Shown: positions 26,527 through 35,588, counted from the stretch's first letter. The stretch: DNA of 64,000 bases from Nonomuraea sp. SYSU D8015 (GCF_008065375.1 NZ_VJYI01000005.1:124001-188000); one strand, 5' to 3'. Numbers and translations are program-made. Notes: a model not told the origin generated them from the sequence alone.

Positions 26527-27417
26527 TCAGCCGATGATCTTGCCGAGGACGCCGTCCAGGATCTTGCCCGGATCGTCGACCAAGGGCGCGTCGCCGTCGC
26601 CATCCTCATCCGTCTTGGGCTGGCTGGTGACCTCGTCCGCCGGCGGCGCCTTGATCTCCACGGCGGTGCCCCAGTCGGTGAGCCTTGTGTCCACGCTCAC
26701 GGTGCCCTTCCCCTCGGACACGACGACGACCGGGAAGGTCGACACGAGCCGGGTCGGCAGGCCGGCCGAGTCCAGGGTCATCCGCCAGCTGATCGTGCTC
26801 TTCAGGGCCTTCTTGGAAGGCTTCTCGAGCATGCTCGCGCGGTACCACGGAGACACCTTCCACAGGTCGCCCACCGTGACCTTGCCGGCGTAGCCGCCGC
26901 CGACGGGCTTGGCGCCCTTGAGCAGGGTCTTGAGGGTGGCCGCCTCGGCCAGGTTCAGCGGCTGGCCGTAGACGCCCGTGATGCCGCCGGTCGGGCCCTT
27001 GGGATACTTCAGCCAGGTCTTGTCCTCGGGCAGCACGGTCGCCCACAAGCCGCCGGACATGTACGACGTCGTACCGACGCGGATGGTACGTTCCGGCCTG
27101 GCCAACGCCTTGAGCAGTTCCGGGGCCTCATCCGGATTCGGGCCCAGGTCCTTCTGCGAGATGTTGAACTTGCCGGTGATGTCCGAGGCGGCGACGCCGG
27201 ACTTGCCGAACTGCAGGGTGCCGCTGCGCCGGACGAAGATTTCGCGGTCCCCGTCGATGTCGAGGGTGGTCCGCTCGGTGAACTTCACTCCCTTGCCGGG
27301 AGCCATCTGCTTCTTCACCGCGACGACCGGGTCCTTGGGCGCGGCGGCCATCGCGGGGGTCGCGGCGATCAGTGTGGCGCTGGTGGCTAACACCACGCCG
27401 GCGAGCATGCGCTTCAT
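26527..27417 (-). CDS. Secreted LppX/LprG-like protein of unknown function
   Basis: A 296-residue exported protein. Residues 1-25 are a signal peptide with an AMA-A cleavage site and no lipobox cysteine. The body has an alternating strand pattern, with segments FTERTTLDIDGD, FGKSGVAASDITGKFNIS and SYMSGGLW that recall the LppX/LprAFG lipid-carrier fold seen in actinobacteria. The C-terminus is acidic (TDEDGDGDAPLVDD). The start ATG 27417 has AAGGAAT upstream. If the family guess is right it binds a lipid or hydrophobic ligand outside the membrane; confidence in function is low. Confidence 0.7.
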   Translation of the reverse strand: MKRMLAGVVLATSATLIAATPAMAAAPKDPVVAVKKQMAPGKGVKFTERTTLDIDGDREIFVRRSGTLQFGKSGVAASDITGKFNISQKDLGPNPDEAPELLKALARPERTIRVGTTSYMSGGLWATVLPEDKTWLKYPKGPTGGITGVYGQPLNLAEAATLKTLLKGAKPVGGGYAGKVTVGDLWKVSPWYRASMLEKPSKKALKSTISWRMTLDSAGLPTRLVSTFPVVVVSEGKGTVSVDTRLTDWGTAVEIKAPPADEVTSQPKTDEDGDGDAPLVDDPGKILDGVLGKIIG

Positions 27418-28030
27418 ACGGATTCCTTTTTGTCGAGGGGGTTACCGGTGCTTCCCGCCGAAGCCTTGGTGCCTCGAGGTGAAGCGAGGTGAGGAAAAGC
27501 CGTGTGGGCCCCTGCCTTTACCCGATCGCGGTCAATGGATCGACCGACACGGAGAGAACCTCTTGTTGGACGGAGGGTCCAGGTCGAGATCCCGGCGAGC
27601 GGAGCTTGATCGGGATCATACCGTTCCAATCCACGGGTGATCCACTGAATCGATCATGCTCGGCGCGCCGAAGGTGCAGGTTTCGCCGGTCGTTCGACCG
27701 CGACCGCCGGAGCCTGTGTCTTCCGTGAGAATTCGCTTCATGCGATTCCTTCGAATCGGAAAAGGAGGGCCCGGGAATCCTGCCAAGCAAAGATCACGGC
27801 GGTATATCGACTGGCGGGGGTTACGACGTCGAATCGGTGCATTTTTCGTGCAGATCATCATCCGGACCCTTGCTCCAGAAGTGAGATCGCCGTCACATAG
27901 TGGGAGAACTGCGACCCGATGACCAGGGCAGGTCAAGCTTCGGGCTAGGCTTCACTGGCGGAAACGCCCGGCACGCACGGGGTTGCCCGGGCCGTCGAAC
28001 AACCAGTCGGATAAGCAAGGACGGACCCTC
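27418..28030. other. 613-bp divergent intergenic region, lower GC than neighbours
   Basis: The region separates the secreted-protein gene (-) from sucC (+) and must hold both promoters. It is visibly less GC-rich than the coding sequence. The only coding candidate is a 41-codon ORF on the - strand (27616-27741, listed separately). Confidence 0.5.
27616..27741 (-). CDS. Possible small ORF or decayed start of a duplicate gene
   Basis: A 41-codon ORF beginning MKRILTEDTGSGGR. Its start context (AAGGAATCGC-ATGAAGCGAATTCTC) is nearly the same as that of the neighbouring secreted-protein gene (AAGGAATCCGT-ATGAAGCGCATGCTC). The similarity stops after about five codons and no signal peptide follows. 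It may be the remnant of a duplication of that gene's 5' end, or coincidence. Confidence 0.25.
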   Translation of the reverse strand: MKRILTEDTGSGGRGRTTGETCTFGAPSMIDSVDHPWIGTV

Positions 28031-29212
28031 GTGGACCTGTTCGAACATCAGGCGAAGGAACTCTTCGCTGACTACGGCATCCCGGTGCCGCGCGGCATCG
28101 TCGCCCACAACGTGGAGGAGGTGCGGGCGGCGGCTGAGCAGCTGACCGGCCGCGTCGTCGTCAAGGCCCAGGTCAAGACCGGCGGGCGCGGCAAGGCCGG
28201 CGGTGTGAAGGTGGCCGACGGCGCCGCCGACGCCGTCGAGAAGGCCACCGCCATCCTGGGCATGGACATCAAGGGCCACACGGTCCACAAGGTGCTCGTG
28301 GAGGAGGCCAGCGCGATCGCGGAGGAATACTACTTCTCCTTCCTGCTCGACCGCGCGAACCGTACCTTCCTCGCGATCTGCTCCGCCGCCGGCGGCATGG
28401 ACATCGAAGAGGTCGCCCACAGCACCCCCGAGAAGGTCGCCAAGGTGCCGGTGTCGGCGCTGACCGGCATCGACCGGGCCAAGGCCCGCGAGATCGCGGT
28501 GGCCGGCGGCCTGCCGGAGAAGGCGCTCGACGGGGCCGCCGAGCTCATCGAGAAGCTCTGGTGCTGCTTCGTGGACGAGGACGCCACGCTCGTCGAGGTC
28601 AACCCCATGATCCTCTCGGCCGACGGCCAGGTGAAGGCCCTCGACGGCAAGGTCACGCTCGACGACAACGCCTCCTTCCGCCAGCAGGACCACGAGGCCC
28701 TGGCCGACAAGGCCGCTGAGGACCCGCTGGAGGCCAAGGCCAAGGAGAAGGACCTCAACTACGTCAAGCTCGACGGCGACGTCGGCATCATCGGCAACGG
28801 CGCGGGCCTGGTGATGTCCACCCTCGACGTCGTGGCCTACGCGGGCGAGCAGTTCCCCGGCAAGCCTTCCCCCGCCAACTTCCTCGACATCGGCGGCGGC
28901 GCCTCGGCCGAGGTCATGGCCGCCGGCCTGGAGATCATCCTCTCCGACCCCGACGTGAAGTCGATTTTCGTGAACGTCTTCGGCGGCATCACCGCCTGCG
29001 ACGCCGTGGCGAACGGCATCGTCTCGGCGTTCAAGCTGCTCGAGAGCCGCGGCGAGGCCGTGACCCACCCGCTGGTGGTCCGCCTCGACGGCAACAACGC
29101 CCAGCTCGGGCGGCAGATCCTGGCTGACGCCGCGCTCCCGCGGGTCGAGCTGGTAGACACGATGGACGACGCGGCCAAGCGGGCCGCCGAGCTCGCTGCG
29201 GTAGGTGCGTAA
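28031..29212 (+). CDS. sucC: Succinate-CoA ligase [ADP-forming] subunit beta
   Basis: A 393-residue beta subunit of succinyl-CoA synthetase (TCA cycle). It opens with VDLFEHQAKELFADYGIPVP, the canonical start, from GTG 28031 with AAGGA 9 bases upstream. The ATP-grasp domain includes VVKAQVKTGGRGKAGGVK and VEVNPMILSADGQVKALDGKV; the C-terminal CoA-ligase domain has GAGLVMSTLDVV and FLDIGGGASAEVM. It is followed after 3 bp by sucD. Standard length and all core motifs present. Confidence 0.97.
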   Translation: MDLFEHQAKELFADYGIPVPRGIVAHNVEEVRAAAEQLTGRVVVKAQVKTGGRGKAGGVKVADGAADAVEKATAILGMDIKGHTVHKVLVEEASAIAEEYYFSFLLDRANRTFLAICSAAGGMDIEEVAHSTPEKVAKVPVSALTGIDRAKAREIAVAGGLPEKALDGAAELIEKLWCCFVDEDATLVEVNPMILSADGQVKALDGKVTLDDNASFRQQDHEALADKAAEDPLEAKAKEKDLNYVKLDGDVGIIGNGAGLVMSTLDVVAYAGEQFPGKPSPANFLDIGGGASAEVMAAGLEIILSDPDVKSIFVNVFGGITACDAVANGIVSAFKLLESRGEAVTHPLVVRLDGNNAQLGRQILADAALPRVELVDTMDDAAKRAAELAAVGA

Positions 29213-29215
29213 CTC

Positions 29216-30091
29216 ATGGCCATCTGGTTGACGGAAAACAGCAAGATCATCGTTCAGGGCATGACCGGTGGCGAGGGCACCAAGCACACCCGCCGCATGC
29301 TCGCCTCCGGCGCCAAGGTCGTCGGCGGCGTCAACGCCCGCAAGGCCGGCACCGTGCACGAGGGCCTGCCCGTGTTCGGCACGGTCAAGGAGGCCATGGA
29401 GCAGACCGGCGCGGACGTGTCGGTCGTGTTCGTGCCGCCGGCGTTCACCAAGGACGCCGTCAAGGAGGCCATCGACGCCGAGATGCCGCTCTGCGTGGTG
29501 ATCACCGAGGGCGTGCCGGTGCACGACTCGACCGAGTTCTGGGCGTACGCGGTGGCCAAGGGCAACAAGACCCGCATCATCGGCCCCAACTGCCCCGGCA
29601 TCGCCTCCCCCGGCGCCTCGAACGCCGGCATCATCCCCGCCGACATCACCACCGCCGGGCGCATCGGCCTGGTCTCGAAGTCCGGCACGCTGACCTACCA
29701 GCTCATGTACGAGCTGCGCGACTTCGGCTTCTCGACCGCGGTGGGCATCGGCGGCGACCCCGTCATCGGCACCACCCACATCGACGCGCTCCAGGCTTTC
29801 CAGGAAGACCCGGGCACCGACGCCATCGTGATGATCGGTGAGATCGGCGGCGACGCCGAGGAGCGGGCCGCGGCCTACATCGAGCAGCACGTCACCAAGC
29901 CGGTGGTGGCCTACGTGGCCGGGTTCACCGCGCCCGAGGGCAAGACGATGGGCCACGCCGGCGCCATCGTGTCCGGTTCGGCCGGCACCGCCCAGGCCAA
30001 GAAGGAGGCCCTGGAGAAGGTGGGCGTCCGCGTCGGCAAGACCCCGTCGGAGACGGCGCGGCTCATGCGGGAGATCATGCAGTCCCGCTGA
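29216..30091 (+). CDS. sucD: Succinate-CoA ligase [ADP-forming] subunit alpha
   Basis: A 291-residue alpha subunit. The CoA-binding domain begins IIVQGMTGGEGTKHT. GPNCPGI and VSKSGTLTYQ lie in the ligase domain, and the phosphohistidine is the His in MGHAGAIVSG near residue 245. It works with SucC to convert succinyl-CoA to succinate with formation of ATP. It starts 3 bp after sucC, and a terminator hairpin follows 13 bp after its stop. Confidence 0.97.
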   Translation: MAIWLTENSKIIVQGMTGGEGTKHTRRMLASGAKVVGGVNARKAGTVHEGLPVFGTVKEAMEQTGADVSVVFVPPAFTKDAVKEAIDAEMPLCVVITEGVPVHDSTEFWAYAVAKGNKTRIIGPNCPGIASPGASNAGIIPADITTAGRIGLVSKSGTLTYQLMYELRDFGFSTAVGIGGDPVIGTTHIDALQAFQEDPGTDAIVMIGEIGGDAEERAAAYIEQHVTKPVVAYVAGFTAPEGKTMGHAGAIVSGSAGTAQAKKEALEKVGVRVGKTPSETARLMREIMQSR

Positions 30092-30104
30092 CCGCTCTCC
30101 GAAG

Positions 30105-30133
30105 GCCCCGCGTGGTACTCCACCATGCGGGGC
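30105..30133 (+). terminator. Terminator after sucCD
   Basis: Stem GCCCCGC (30105-30111) / GCGGGGC (30127-30133), with additional GTGG/CCAC pairing in the loop and TTTCTC directly after. It closes the sucCD operon. Confidence 0.75.
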
Positions 30134-30208
30134 TTTCTCATGCGCTGCCGCTACTCGCCCGAGCCCCCACCGCGTCGGCGTGTCGCAGCGACTCGGCCGT
30201 CGGCGCAC

Positions 30209-30388
30209 GCCGTCGGCCTCCGGCACCGACATCGGCGGCGGCATCATCCGCTCGCTCACGACGCCGTGCGCCTGCCGGCTGGTGGCCAGGATGCGGAGGC
30301 CGGGCACGGAGCGCATCAGCGTGTCCGCCATGGCGGCGCACGCGTCCAGCAGGTGCTCGCAGTTGTCCAGGACGCGGCGGTGGGCCAT
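30209..30388 (-). pseudogene. Remnant of an NB-ARC/AfsR-type regulator ATPase domain
   Basis: About 60 codons on the - strand read VLDNCEHLLDACAAMADTL, RSVPGLRILATSR and a degenerate VVSERMMPPPMSVPEA. These match the Walker B (LVLDNCEH) and following RNBS segments of AfsR/LuxR-type STAND ATPase regulators, which continue PGLRILATSREPLGVPGE. There is no P-loop upstream and no helical repeats downstream, so only a fragment survives. It lies in the gap between sucD and the DUF6350 gene. Confidence 0.7.
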
Positions 30389-30481
30389 TGACGGCCCTGG
30401 GCCGGCGGGTGGAAAAGATGAAAACGATATCCCCGGCGCGTCAACCAAGGGTTGGTTGGGAAAGGTTGAGAAAATCGCACT

Positions 30482-32098
30482 GTGACGGCGATCCTCGACC
30501 AACTGCGCACCGGGTCAATGCTGAGCAAGCTCCCGGGAGCGGACGACGAGGCCAGGCGGCCGCTACCCGTGTCCGGGATGCTGGCCGCGGCCTGCACCCT
30601 GGGCGTCGGCCTGGCCGCGCTCACCACGCTCACGCTGGTCGGATGGATCGCCGCCCCGCGCGGCACGCTGGGCGCCGGGCTGCCGGGCGTGTTCCGTACG
30701 GCGGCGCAGCTCTGGCTGGCCGCGCACCACGCCGGGTTCGCGATTCCCGGCGGGCGGGTCGGGCTGCTGCCCATCGGGCTGATCGTTCTCCCCGCCATGC
30801 TGCTCTACCGGGCCGGCCGGTGGATGGCGCGCGACGCCGACCTGCGGCTGCGCCTGCCCGCGCGGCTGCCCAAGAACAGCCCGCGCGAGCAGGCCCAGGC
30901 CCGCCGCCGGGCGCAGCTCGTCCTGGTGGTCCAGGCGGGGGTGTCGCTGGCGGCCCCGTACGCGCTGCTGGCCGGGCTCATCGCGCTCGTCGCGAGTAAC
31001 GAGATCACTCAGCCGTTCATCGGCGAGGCGCTGTTCAGCCACTTCGTGCTGGCGTTCCTGGCCGGGGCGCTGGCCACCGCGCGGATGATCGGGCCCTGGC
31101 GGGTGATGCTCAAGCTGCTGCCCGAGCGGGTGCGCGCGCTGACGCTCGGCACGGCGATGGCCACCGCGCTGCTGCTGGTGGCCGGGCTGGGCCTGGTGCT
31201 GGTCGCCGTCGTGCTCAACTTCGACCAGGTCAGGGAGCTGTCGAGCGTCCTGTCGCCCGGCTTCGTGGGCGGCGTGCTGTTGATCCTGCTCCAGCTCCTC
31301 TACCTGCTCAACGCCGTCATCTGGGCGCTCTCCTACATCGCGGGGCCGGGATTCGCGATCGGCGCGGACACGTTGGTGGCGCCCACCGGGGTGCAGCTCG
31401 GCACGGTGCCGAGCCTGCCCCTGCTGGGCGCGCTGCCGGAGAGCGGGCCGGTGCCGGCGTGGATGATGGCGGTGATCGCGCTGCCGTTCGCGGCGGGGGC
31501 CGTGGCGGGGGTGATGGTGGCCAGGATCTCGCCGTCGCCGTCGTACGAGGCCGCGCCGCTCTGGGGCTTCCTCACCGGGGTCTCCACCGGCGTGGTGGCG
31601 GGGGCGCTGGCGGCGTTGTCCGGCGGACCCATCGGCGGCGGCCGGCTCGCGACGGTCGGGCCCTCGCCCTGGGAGGTGGCGCTGTCAGTCGCGCTCGAGG
31701 TCGGCGTGGCCGCGGGCATCTCCGCCGGCGTCACCAACCTGCTGCTGCTCAACAAGCGCGCCCGCGCGCCGCTCGACAAGGCGGCCGCCCCGGTGCGCAA
31801 GGCCGGAGCCGCGATCGCCAAGGCGGCGAGCAAGGTCGGCCTGGCCGAGTCCGACCCGCGTCCGCTGCCCGGCCACTGGATGGACGCCACCGAGGCCGAC
31901 ACCCAGGAGATCCCGGTCATCAGGGACGACTGGCAGGACGAGCACGCCTCGGCGGAGGCCGAGACGCTGGCCCAGGCACGCCCGCGTCCGCCGGAGCCCG
32001 ATCCGGCGCGCCCGCCGCGCAAGGACATCGTGGACGAGTCGGACGACCGCGGCGGCCACGTCATCTACGTGGACCCGTACGCCTGGGACCGCGACTGA
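30482..32098 (+). CDS. DUF6350 family multi-pass membrane protein (PerM/Rv0955-like)
   Basis: A 538-residue membrane protein with about ten hydrophobic helices and a hydrophilic C-terminal tail (from about residue 430) rich in acidic and Pro residues. The position between sucCD and purN-purH and the length match the actinobacterial DUF6350 family, whose mycobacterial member (Rv0955, PerM) is tied to cell division in persistence. The N-terminus (PLPVSGMLAAACTLGVGLA) and the later GPLP/GGG loops are as expected. GTG 30482 start. No enzymatic motif is visible; a role in division or envelope integrity is inferred from the family. Confidence 0.85.
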   Translation: MTAILDQLRTGSMLSKLPGADDEARRPLPVSGMLAAACTLGVGLAALTTLTLVGWIAAPRGTLGAGLPGVFRTAAQLWLAAHHAGFAIPGGRVGLLPIGLIVLPAMLLYRAGRWMARDADLRLRLPARLPKNSPREQAQARRRAQLVLVVQAGVSLAAPYALLAGLIALVASNEITQPFIGEALFSHFVLAFLAGALATARMIGPWRVMLKLLPERVRALTLGTAMATALLLVAGLGLVLVAVVLNFDQVRELSSVLSPGFVGGVLLILLQLLYLLNAVIWALSYIAGPGFAIGADTLVAPTGVQLGTVPSLPLLGALPESGPVPAWMMAVIALPFAAGAVAGVMVARISPSPSYEAAPLWGFLTGVSTGVVAGALAALSGGPIGGGRLATVGPSPWEVALSVALEVGVAAGISAGVTNLLLLNKRARAPLDKAAAPVRKAGAAIAKAASKVGLAESDPRPLPGHWMDATEADTQEIPVIRDDWQDEHASAEAETLAQARPRPPEPDPARPPRKDIVDESDDRGGHVIYVDPYAWDRD

Positions 32099-32621
32099 AC
32101 ACGCCGCACACAGGCGCACAGTGATGTGATCCCGTTGCCACGGCATCGGGGTGTGGGGCCTTTGCCACGGCATCGGGGTGTGGGGCCTACGCCACGACAC
32201 TGGAATGTGAAGGCCTTTGCCGCGGCTGGACGGCGACGACCGGAGAGGCGACCGCACCCGGCCCTCGGCCACCGCGCTGCTACTGCGGTAGCCGGGGAAA
32301 CGCCGGTTGCGCCACCCCCGAGCCGTCGAGCGCCGTCCTGGCGCCGACGGGGCGCAGGCGGACCCGCCCGCAGCGCCGCCGGCCCGAATGGCGGCGGCGA
32401 CATCATGGCGATCCTGGAACCGCCGCCTGCGCTGTCGGCGGGGCACTACGCCACACCGGCCCCGTTCGAGAGCGGCGGGGCGCACCCCCCCACACCGCCC
32501 CGTTCGAGGCGGCTGGGCACGTCGCCATGAAAGGGGAGACGGTATGGGGCCGGGCACCCCGCCCGGACGTCCGTTCGCTCGACGCGGAAAGACCGGCGGG
32601 CTCAGCGGGGGAGCGTCGCGC
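32099..32621. other. 523-bp intergenic region with tandem repeats, no gene seen
   Basis: Between the DUF6350 gene and the convergent small membrane gene. Apart from the 27-bp tandem repeat at its left end, no gene, clear hairpin or promoter was recognised; reading frames here look like compositional artefacts. Confidence 0.5.
32135..32215. repeat. Three tandem 27-bp repeats
   Basis: Copies 1 (32135-32161) and 2 (32162-32188) share the core TTGCCACGGCATCGGGGTG followed by TGGGGCC. Copy 3 (32189-32215) is degenerate (GCCACGACACTGGAATGTG then AAGGCC). They are non-coding and lie just after the DUF6350 gene. Confidence 0.8.
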
Positions 32622-33041
32622 TCAAGGTTGCATCGCGCCGAGCAGTTCGAGCACGTCCGGCGGCAGCTTGCGCTGCGCCGCGTCCCTGAACTGAGTGAAG
32701 CACTCGCCCTGCGAGGACACCGTCCCCGCACCCTTCATGCACTCCTGGTAGGCCGAATATTCGTCCATCAGGTACAGCTGCATCCCCGTGGCCATGGCGG
32801 ACAGCGCCAGCGCGATCGAGGAGATGGTGATGCCGCCCACGGCCATGCTCGTGGGCTTGCTCGCACCCTTCAGCAGCGGGAACGCCCGGATCCCGGCCAC
32901 GAGCGCGAACAGCGCCATGACCAGGCCGGCCAACGGCAACATGAACGTCATGGCCAGCGCTGCGATGGACAACCAGATCGCTCGGCGGCCCGCCGATTCG
33001 GCGGGCTGCTGGCCTGCCGGTGCCTGCACCGGTGTCGACAC
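32622..33041 (-). CDS. Small membrane protein, DUF4190-like, unknown function
   Basis: A 139-residue protein. A short Ala/Gln/Pro N-terminus is followed by two long hydrophobic segments (about residues 22-50 and 66-88) and an extracytoplasmic C-terminal part with two cysteines (YQECMKGAG and GECFTQF). These probably form a disulfide. GTG 33041 has AGAGGAG 5 bases upstream. It is divergent from purN with 75 bp between starts. The two-helix GLVMALFALVAGI pattern recalls DUF4190-type proteins, but assignment is weak. Confidence 0.75.
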   Translation of the reverse strand: MSTPVQAPAGQQPAESAGRRAIWLSIAALAMTFMLPLAGLVMALFALVAGIRAFPLLKGASKPTSMAVGGITISSIALALSAMATGMQLYLMDEYSAYQECMKGAGTVSSQGECFTQFRDAAQRKLPPDVLELLGAMQP

Positions 33042-33116
33042 CTGACCTCCTCTGCGTCGCCGGGAGAGGAACAGATACCCTGGCAGCTCACCCTGTTTCC
33101 TCTTTGGAGAGTGTGC

Positions 33117-33746
33117 GTGTCTAAGGCTGGGCGGCTCGTCGTCCTCGTCTCCGGCTCTGGAACCAACCTACAGGCCCTTCTGGACGCTTCTGCCGACCCT
33201 TCCTACGGGGCCCGCGTGGTCGCGGTAGGCGCCGACAGGGATGGGATCGAGGGGCTGGCCAGGGCGACCAGGGCAGGGATCCCGACATTTGTCGAAAAAT
33301 TGGGCGACTATGCGACACGGGCCCACTGGGACGCGGCAATCGCGGCCAAGATCGCATCGTACGAACCCGACCTGGTTGTGTCGGCCGGCTTCATGAAGAT
33401 TTTGGGCAAGCCGACGCTCGACGCCTTCCCCGTGGTCAACACCCACCCGGCGCTGCTGCCGTCGTTCCCCGGCGCGCACGGCGTGCGCGACGCGATTGCC
33501 CATGGGGTCAAGGTCACCGGTTGTACGGTGATGCTGGCCGATGAGGGGGTCGACACCGGGCCCATCATCGCCCAGGAAGCTGTGCCCGTGCTCCCGGACG
33601 ACGACGAGGCGACCCTGCACGAGCGCATCAAGACCGTCGAGCGCCGCCTGCTCGTCGAAATCGTCGGCCGGATGGCCCGCGAGGGCTGGACGGTGAGCGG
33701 ACGTATCGTCCGAATCGGCAACCAATCAGGAGGGGAATCCACGTGA
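33117..33746 (+). CDS. purN: Phosphoribosylglycinamide formyltransferase
   Basis: GART (209 residues), the folate-dependent third step of purine synthesis: GAR + 10-formyl-THF gives FGAR. It opens LVVLVSGSGTNLQALLDA. The catalytic Asn-His-Asp set is seen in VNTHPALLPSFPGAHG and DEGVDTGPIIAQ. GTG 33117 has GGAGA 6 bases upstream. The stop overlaps the purH start as GTGA. Together with purH and folD (42.3 kb), formyl-folate use in this region is well represented. Confidence 0.95.
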   Translation: MSKAGRLVVLVSGSGTNLQALLDASADPSYGARVVAVGADRDGIEGLARATRAGIPTFVEKLGDYATRAHWDAAIAAKIASYEPDLVVSAGFMKILGKPTLDAFPVVNTHPALLPSFPGAHGVRDAIAHGVKVTGCTVMLADEGVDTGPIIAQEAVPVLPDDDEATLHERIKTVERRLLVEIVGRMAREGWTVSGRIVRIGNQSGGEST

Positions 33747-35281
33747 CTCGCATCGCCATCCGGCGCGCGCTGATCGCTGTTTACGACAAGTCCGGGCTCG
33801 AGGAGCTGGCCAGGGCCCTCGACGGCGCCGGGGTGGAGATCGTCTCGACCGGGGGCACGGCCGCCGCGATCTCGTCGTACGGGATCCCGGTGACCAAGGT
33901 CGAGCAGCTGACCGGGTTCCCCGAGTGCCTCGACGGGCGGGTCAAGACGCTGCACCCGCGCGTGCACGCCGGCCTGCTGGCCGACGTCACCAAGCCGCAC
34001 CACGTCGCCCAGCTGGAGGAGCTGGAGATCGACCCGTTCGAGCTGGTCGTGGTCAACCTCTACCCGTTCCAGCAGACGGTGGCCTCCGGCGCGTCCGACG
34101 AGGAGTGCGTCGAGCAGATCGACATCGGCGGGCCCGCCATGATCCGCGGCGCCGCCAAGAACCACAACACCTGCGCCGTCGTGGTCGACCCCGGTTACTA
34201 CGGCGACGTGCTCACCGCACTGGCCGAGGGCGGCTTCACCCTGACCGAGCGGCGGCGGCTCGCGGGCATCGCGTACGCCCACACGGCCTCGTACGACGTG
34301 GCGGTGGCCAACTGGTTCGCGGGGACGTACGGGGAGGAGGAGTTCCCCTCCTTCAGCGGGGCCGCGTACGAGCGCCAGGCCACGCTCCGGTACGGCGAGA
34401 ACCCGCACCAGCGCGCCGCGCTCTACACGACCGGCGCCGGCGGGCTGGCCGGCGCCGAGCAGCTGCACGGCAAGGAGATGTCCTACAACAACTACCTCGA
34501 CGCCGACGCCGCCTGGCGGGCCGCGTGGGACTTCTCCGACCCCTGCGTGGCCATCATCAAGCACCAGAACCCGTGCGGCATCGCGGTCGGCGCCGACGTG
34601 GCCGACGCGCACCGCAAGGCGCACGCCTGCGACCCGGTGTCGGCGTACGGCGGGGTGATCGCGGTCAACCGCGCGGTCACGGCGGAGCTGGCCAGGCAGA
34701 TCGCCGAGGTGTTCACCGAGGTCGTCATCGCGCCCTCCTTCGACGCCGAGGCGCTGGAGGTGCTGCGGGAGAAGAAGAACCTGCGCCTGCTGGCCTGCCC
34801 GGAGGGTCCTTCGCAGCCGACCGAGTTCCGCAGGATCGACGGAGGGCTCCTGGTCCAGACCGTCGACCGGGTGGACGCGCCCGGCGACTCGCCGTCGCAG
34901 TGGGAGCTCAAGACCGGCGAGCCCGCCTCGCCCGAGGTGCTGGCCGACCTGGAGTTCGCCTGGCGGGCCTGCCGCTCGGTGAAGTCCAACGCCATCCTGC
35001 TGGCCAGCGACAGGGCGACCGTGGGCGTGGGCATGGGCCAGGTCAACCGGGTCGACTCGTGCCGCCTGGCGGTCACCAGGGCGGGCGAGCGCGCGCCCGG
35101 CTCGGTCGCGGCCTCTGACGCCTACTTCCCGTTCCCCGACGGGCTGGAGGTGCTGGCCGAGGCAGGCGTGAAGGCGATCGTCGAGCCCGGCGGGTCCATC
35201 CGGGACAACCTGGTGGTGGAGGCCGCTGAGAAGGCCGGCATCACCCTCTACTTCACCGGCACCCGCCACTTCTTCCACTGA
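33743..35281 (+). CDS. purH: Bifunctional AICAR transformylase / IMP cyclohydrolase
   Basis: A 512-residue enzyme catalysing the last two steps of IMP synthesis. The N-terminal MGS-like cyclohydrolase domain has VYDKSGLEELARAL, STGGTAAAI and VKTLHPRVHAGLLAD. The transformylase domain has the active-site KHQNPCGIAVG and ALYTTGAGG-type loops, ending GGSIRDNLVVEAAEKAGI and YFTGTRHFFH. It starts at GTG 33743 inside the purN stop. A very strong terminator follows 18 bp after its stop. Confidence 0.97.
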   Translation: MTRIAIRRALIAVYDKSGLEELARALDGAGVEIVSTGGTAAAISSYGIPVTKVEQLTGFPECLDGRVKTLHPRVHAGLLADVTKPHHVAQLEELEIDPFELVVVNLYPFQQTVASGASDEECVEQIDIGGPAMIRGAAKNHNTCAVVVDPGYYGDVLTALAEGGFTLTERRRLAGIAYAHTASYDVAVANWFAGTYGEEEFPSFSGAAYERQATLRYGENPHQRAALYTTGAGGLAGAEQLHGKEMSYNNYLDADAAWRAAWDFSDPCVAIIKHQNPCGIAVGADVADAHRKAHACDPVSAYGGVIAVNRAVTAELARQIAEVFTEVVIAPSFDAEALEVLREKKNLRLLACPEGPSQPTEFRRIDGGLLVQTVDRVDAPGDSPSQWELKTGEPASPEVLADLEFAWRACRSVKSNAILLASDRATVGVGMGQVNRVDSCRLAVTRAGERAPGSVAASDAYFPFPDGLEVLAEAGVKAIVEPGGSIRDNLVVEAAEKAGITLYFTGTRHFFH

Positions 35282-35298
35282 TCGTCCACTGAACGGCA

Positions 35299-35334
35299 CT
35301 AAAGGGCGACATGGCCGATCATGTCGCCCTTTAG
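35299..35334 (+). terminator. Strong terminator after purH
   Basis: A perfect 15-bp stem (CTAAAGGGCGACATG paired with CATGTCGCCCTTTAG), a 6-base loop, and TTTT five bases downstream. This is the clearest intrinsic terminator of the window. Confidence 0.9.
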
Positions 35335-35411
35335 CCGTTTTGGGAGCGAGCATCGGTCTCCTGCGGTTAGCCTGTTGACCTCCCCGCTTGGCCGACCTCC
35401 CGGAGTCCCCC

Positions 35412-35588
35412 TTGCTCGACATGATCCTGCAGGCCTTCGTCACCATGAACGGCTTCGCCACCAGCCCCGTCGTCCTGCTGGTGCTCGCCTTCATCGGCGC
35501 CTACCTCGGCAGCCGCGTTGTCGAGATCATCCCGGTCACCCGCCGGATCATCGAGCGTCGCGAGGCCCAGGCCGCAGAGCGCGACTGA
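35412..35588 (+). CDS. Small single-helix membrane protein
   Basis: A 58-residue protein: LLDMILQAFVTMNG, then one hydrophobic helix (SPVVLLVLAFIGAYLG) and a charged tail (RRIIERREAQAAERD) expected in the cytoplasm. TTG 35412 has GGAG 6 bases upstream; a TTG at 35388 would add eight residues but has no ribosome-binding site. Function unknown. Confidence 0.6.
   Translation: MLDMILQAFVTMNGFATSPVVLLVLAFIGAYLGSRVVEIIPVTRRIIERREAQAAERD

Noticed and set aside
27893..30502. Frame of 869 codons on the - strand opposite sucCD
   Set aside because: Only its first 60 codons (30209-30388) resemble a known family; the rest is antisense to sucCD.
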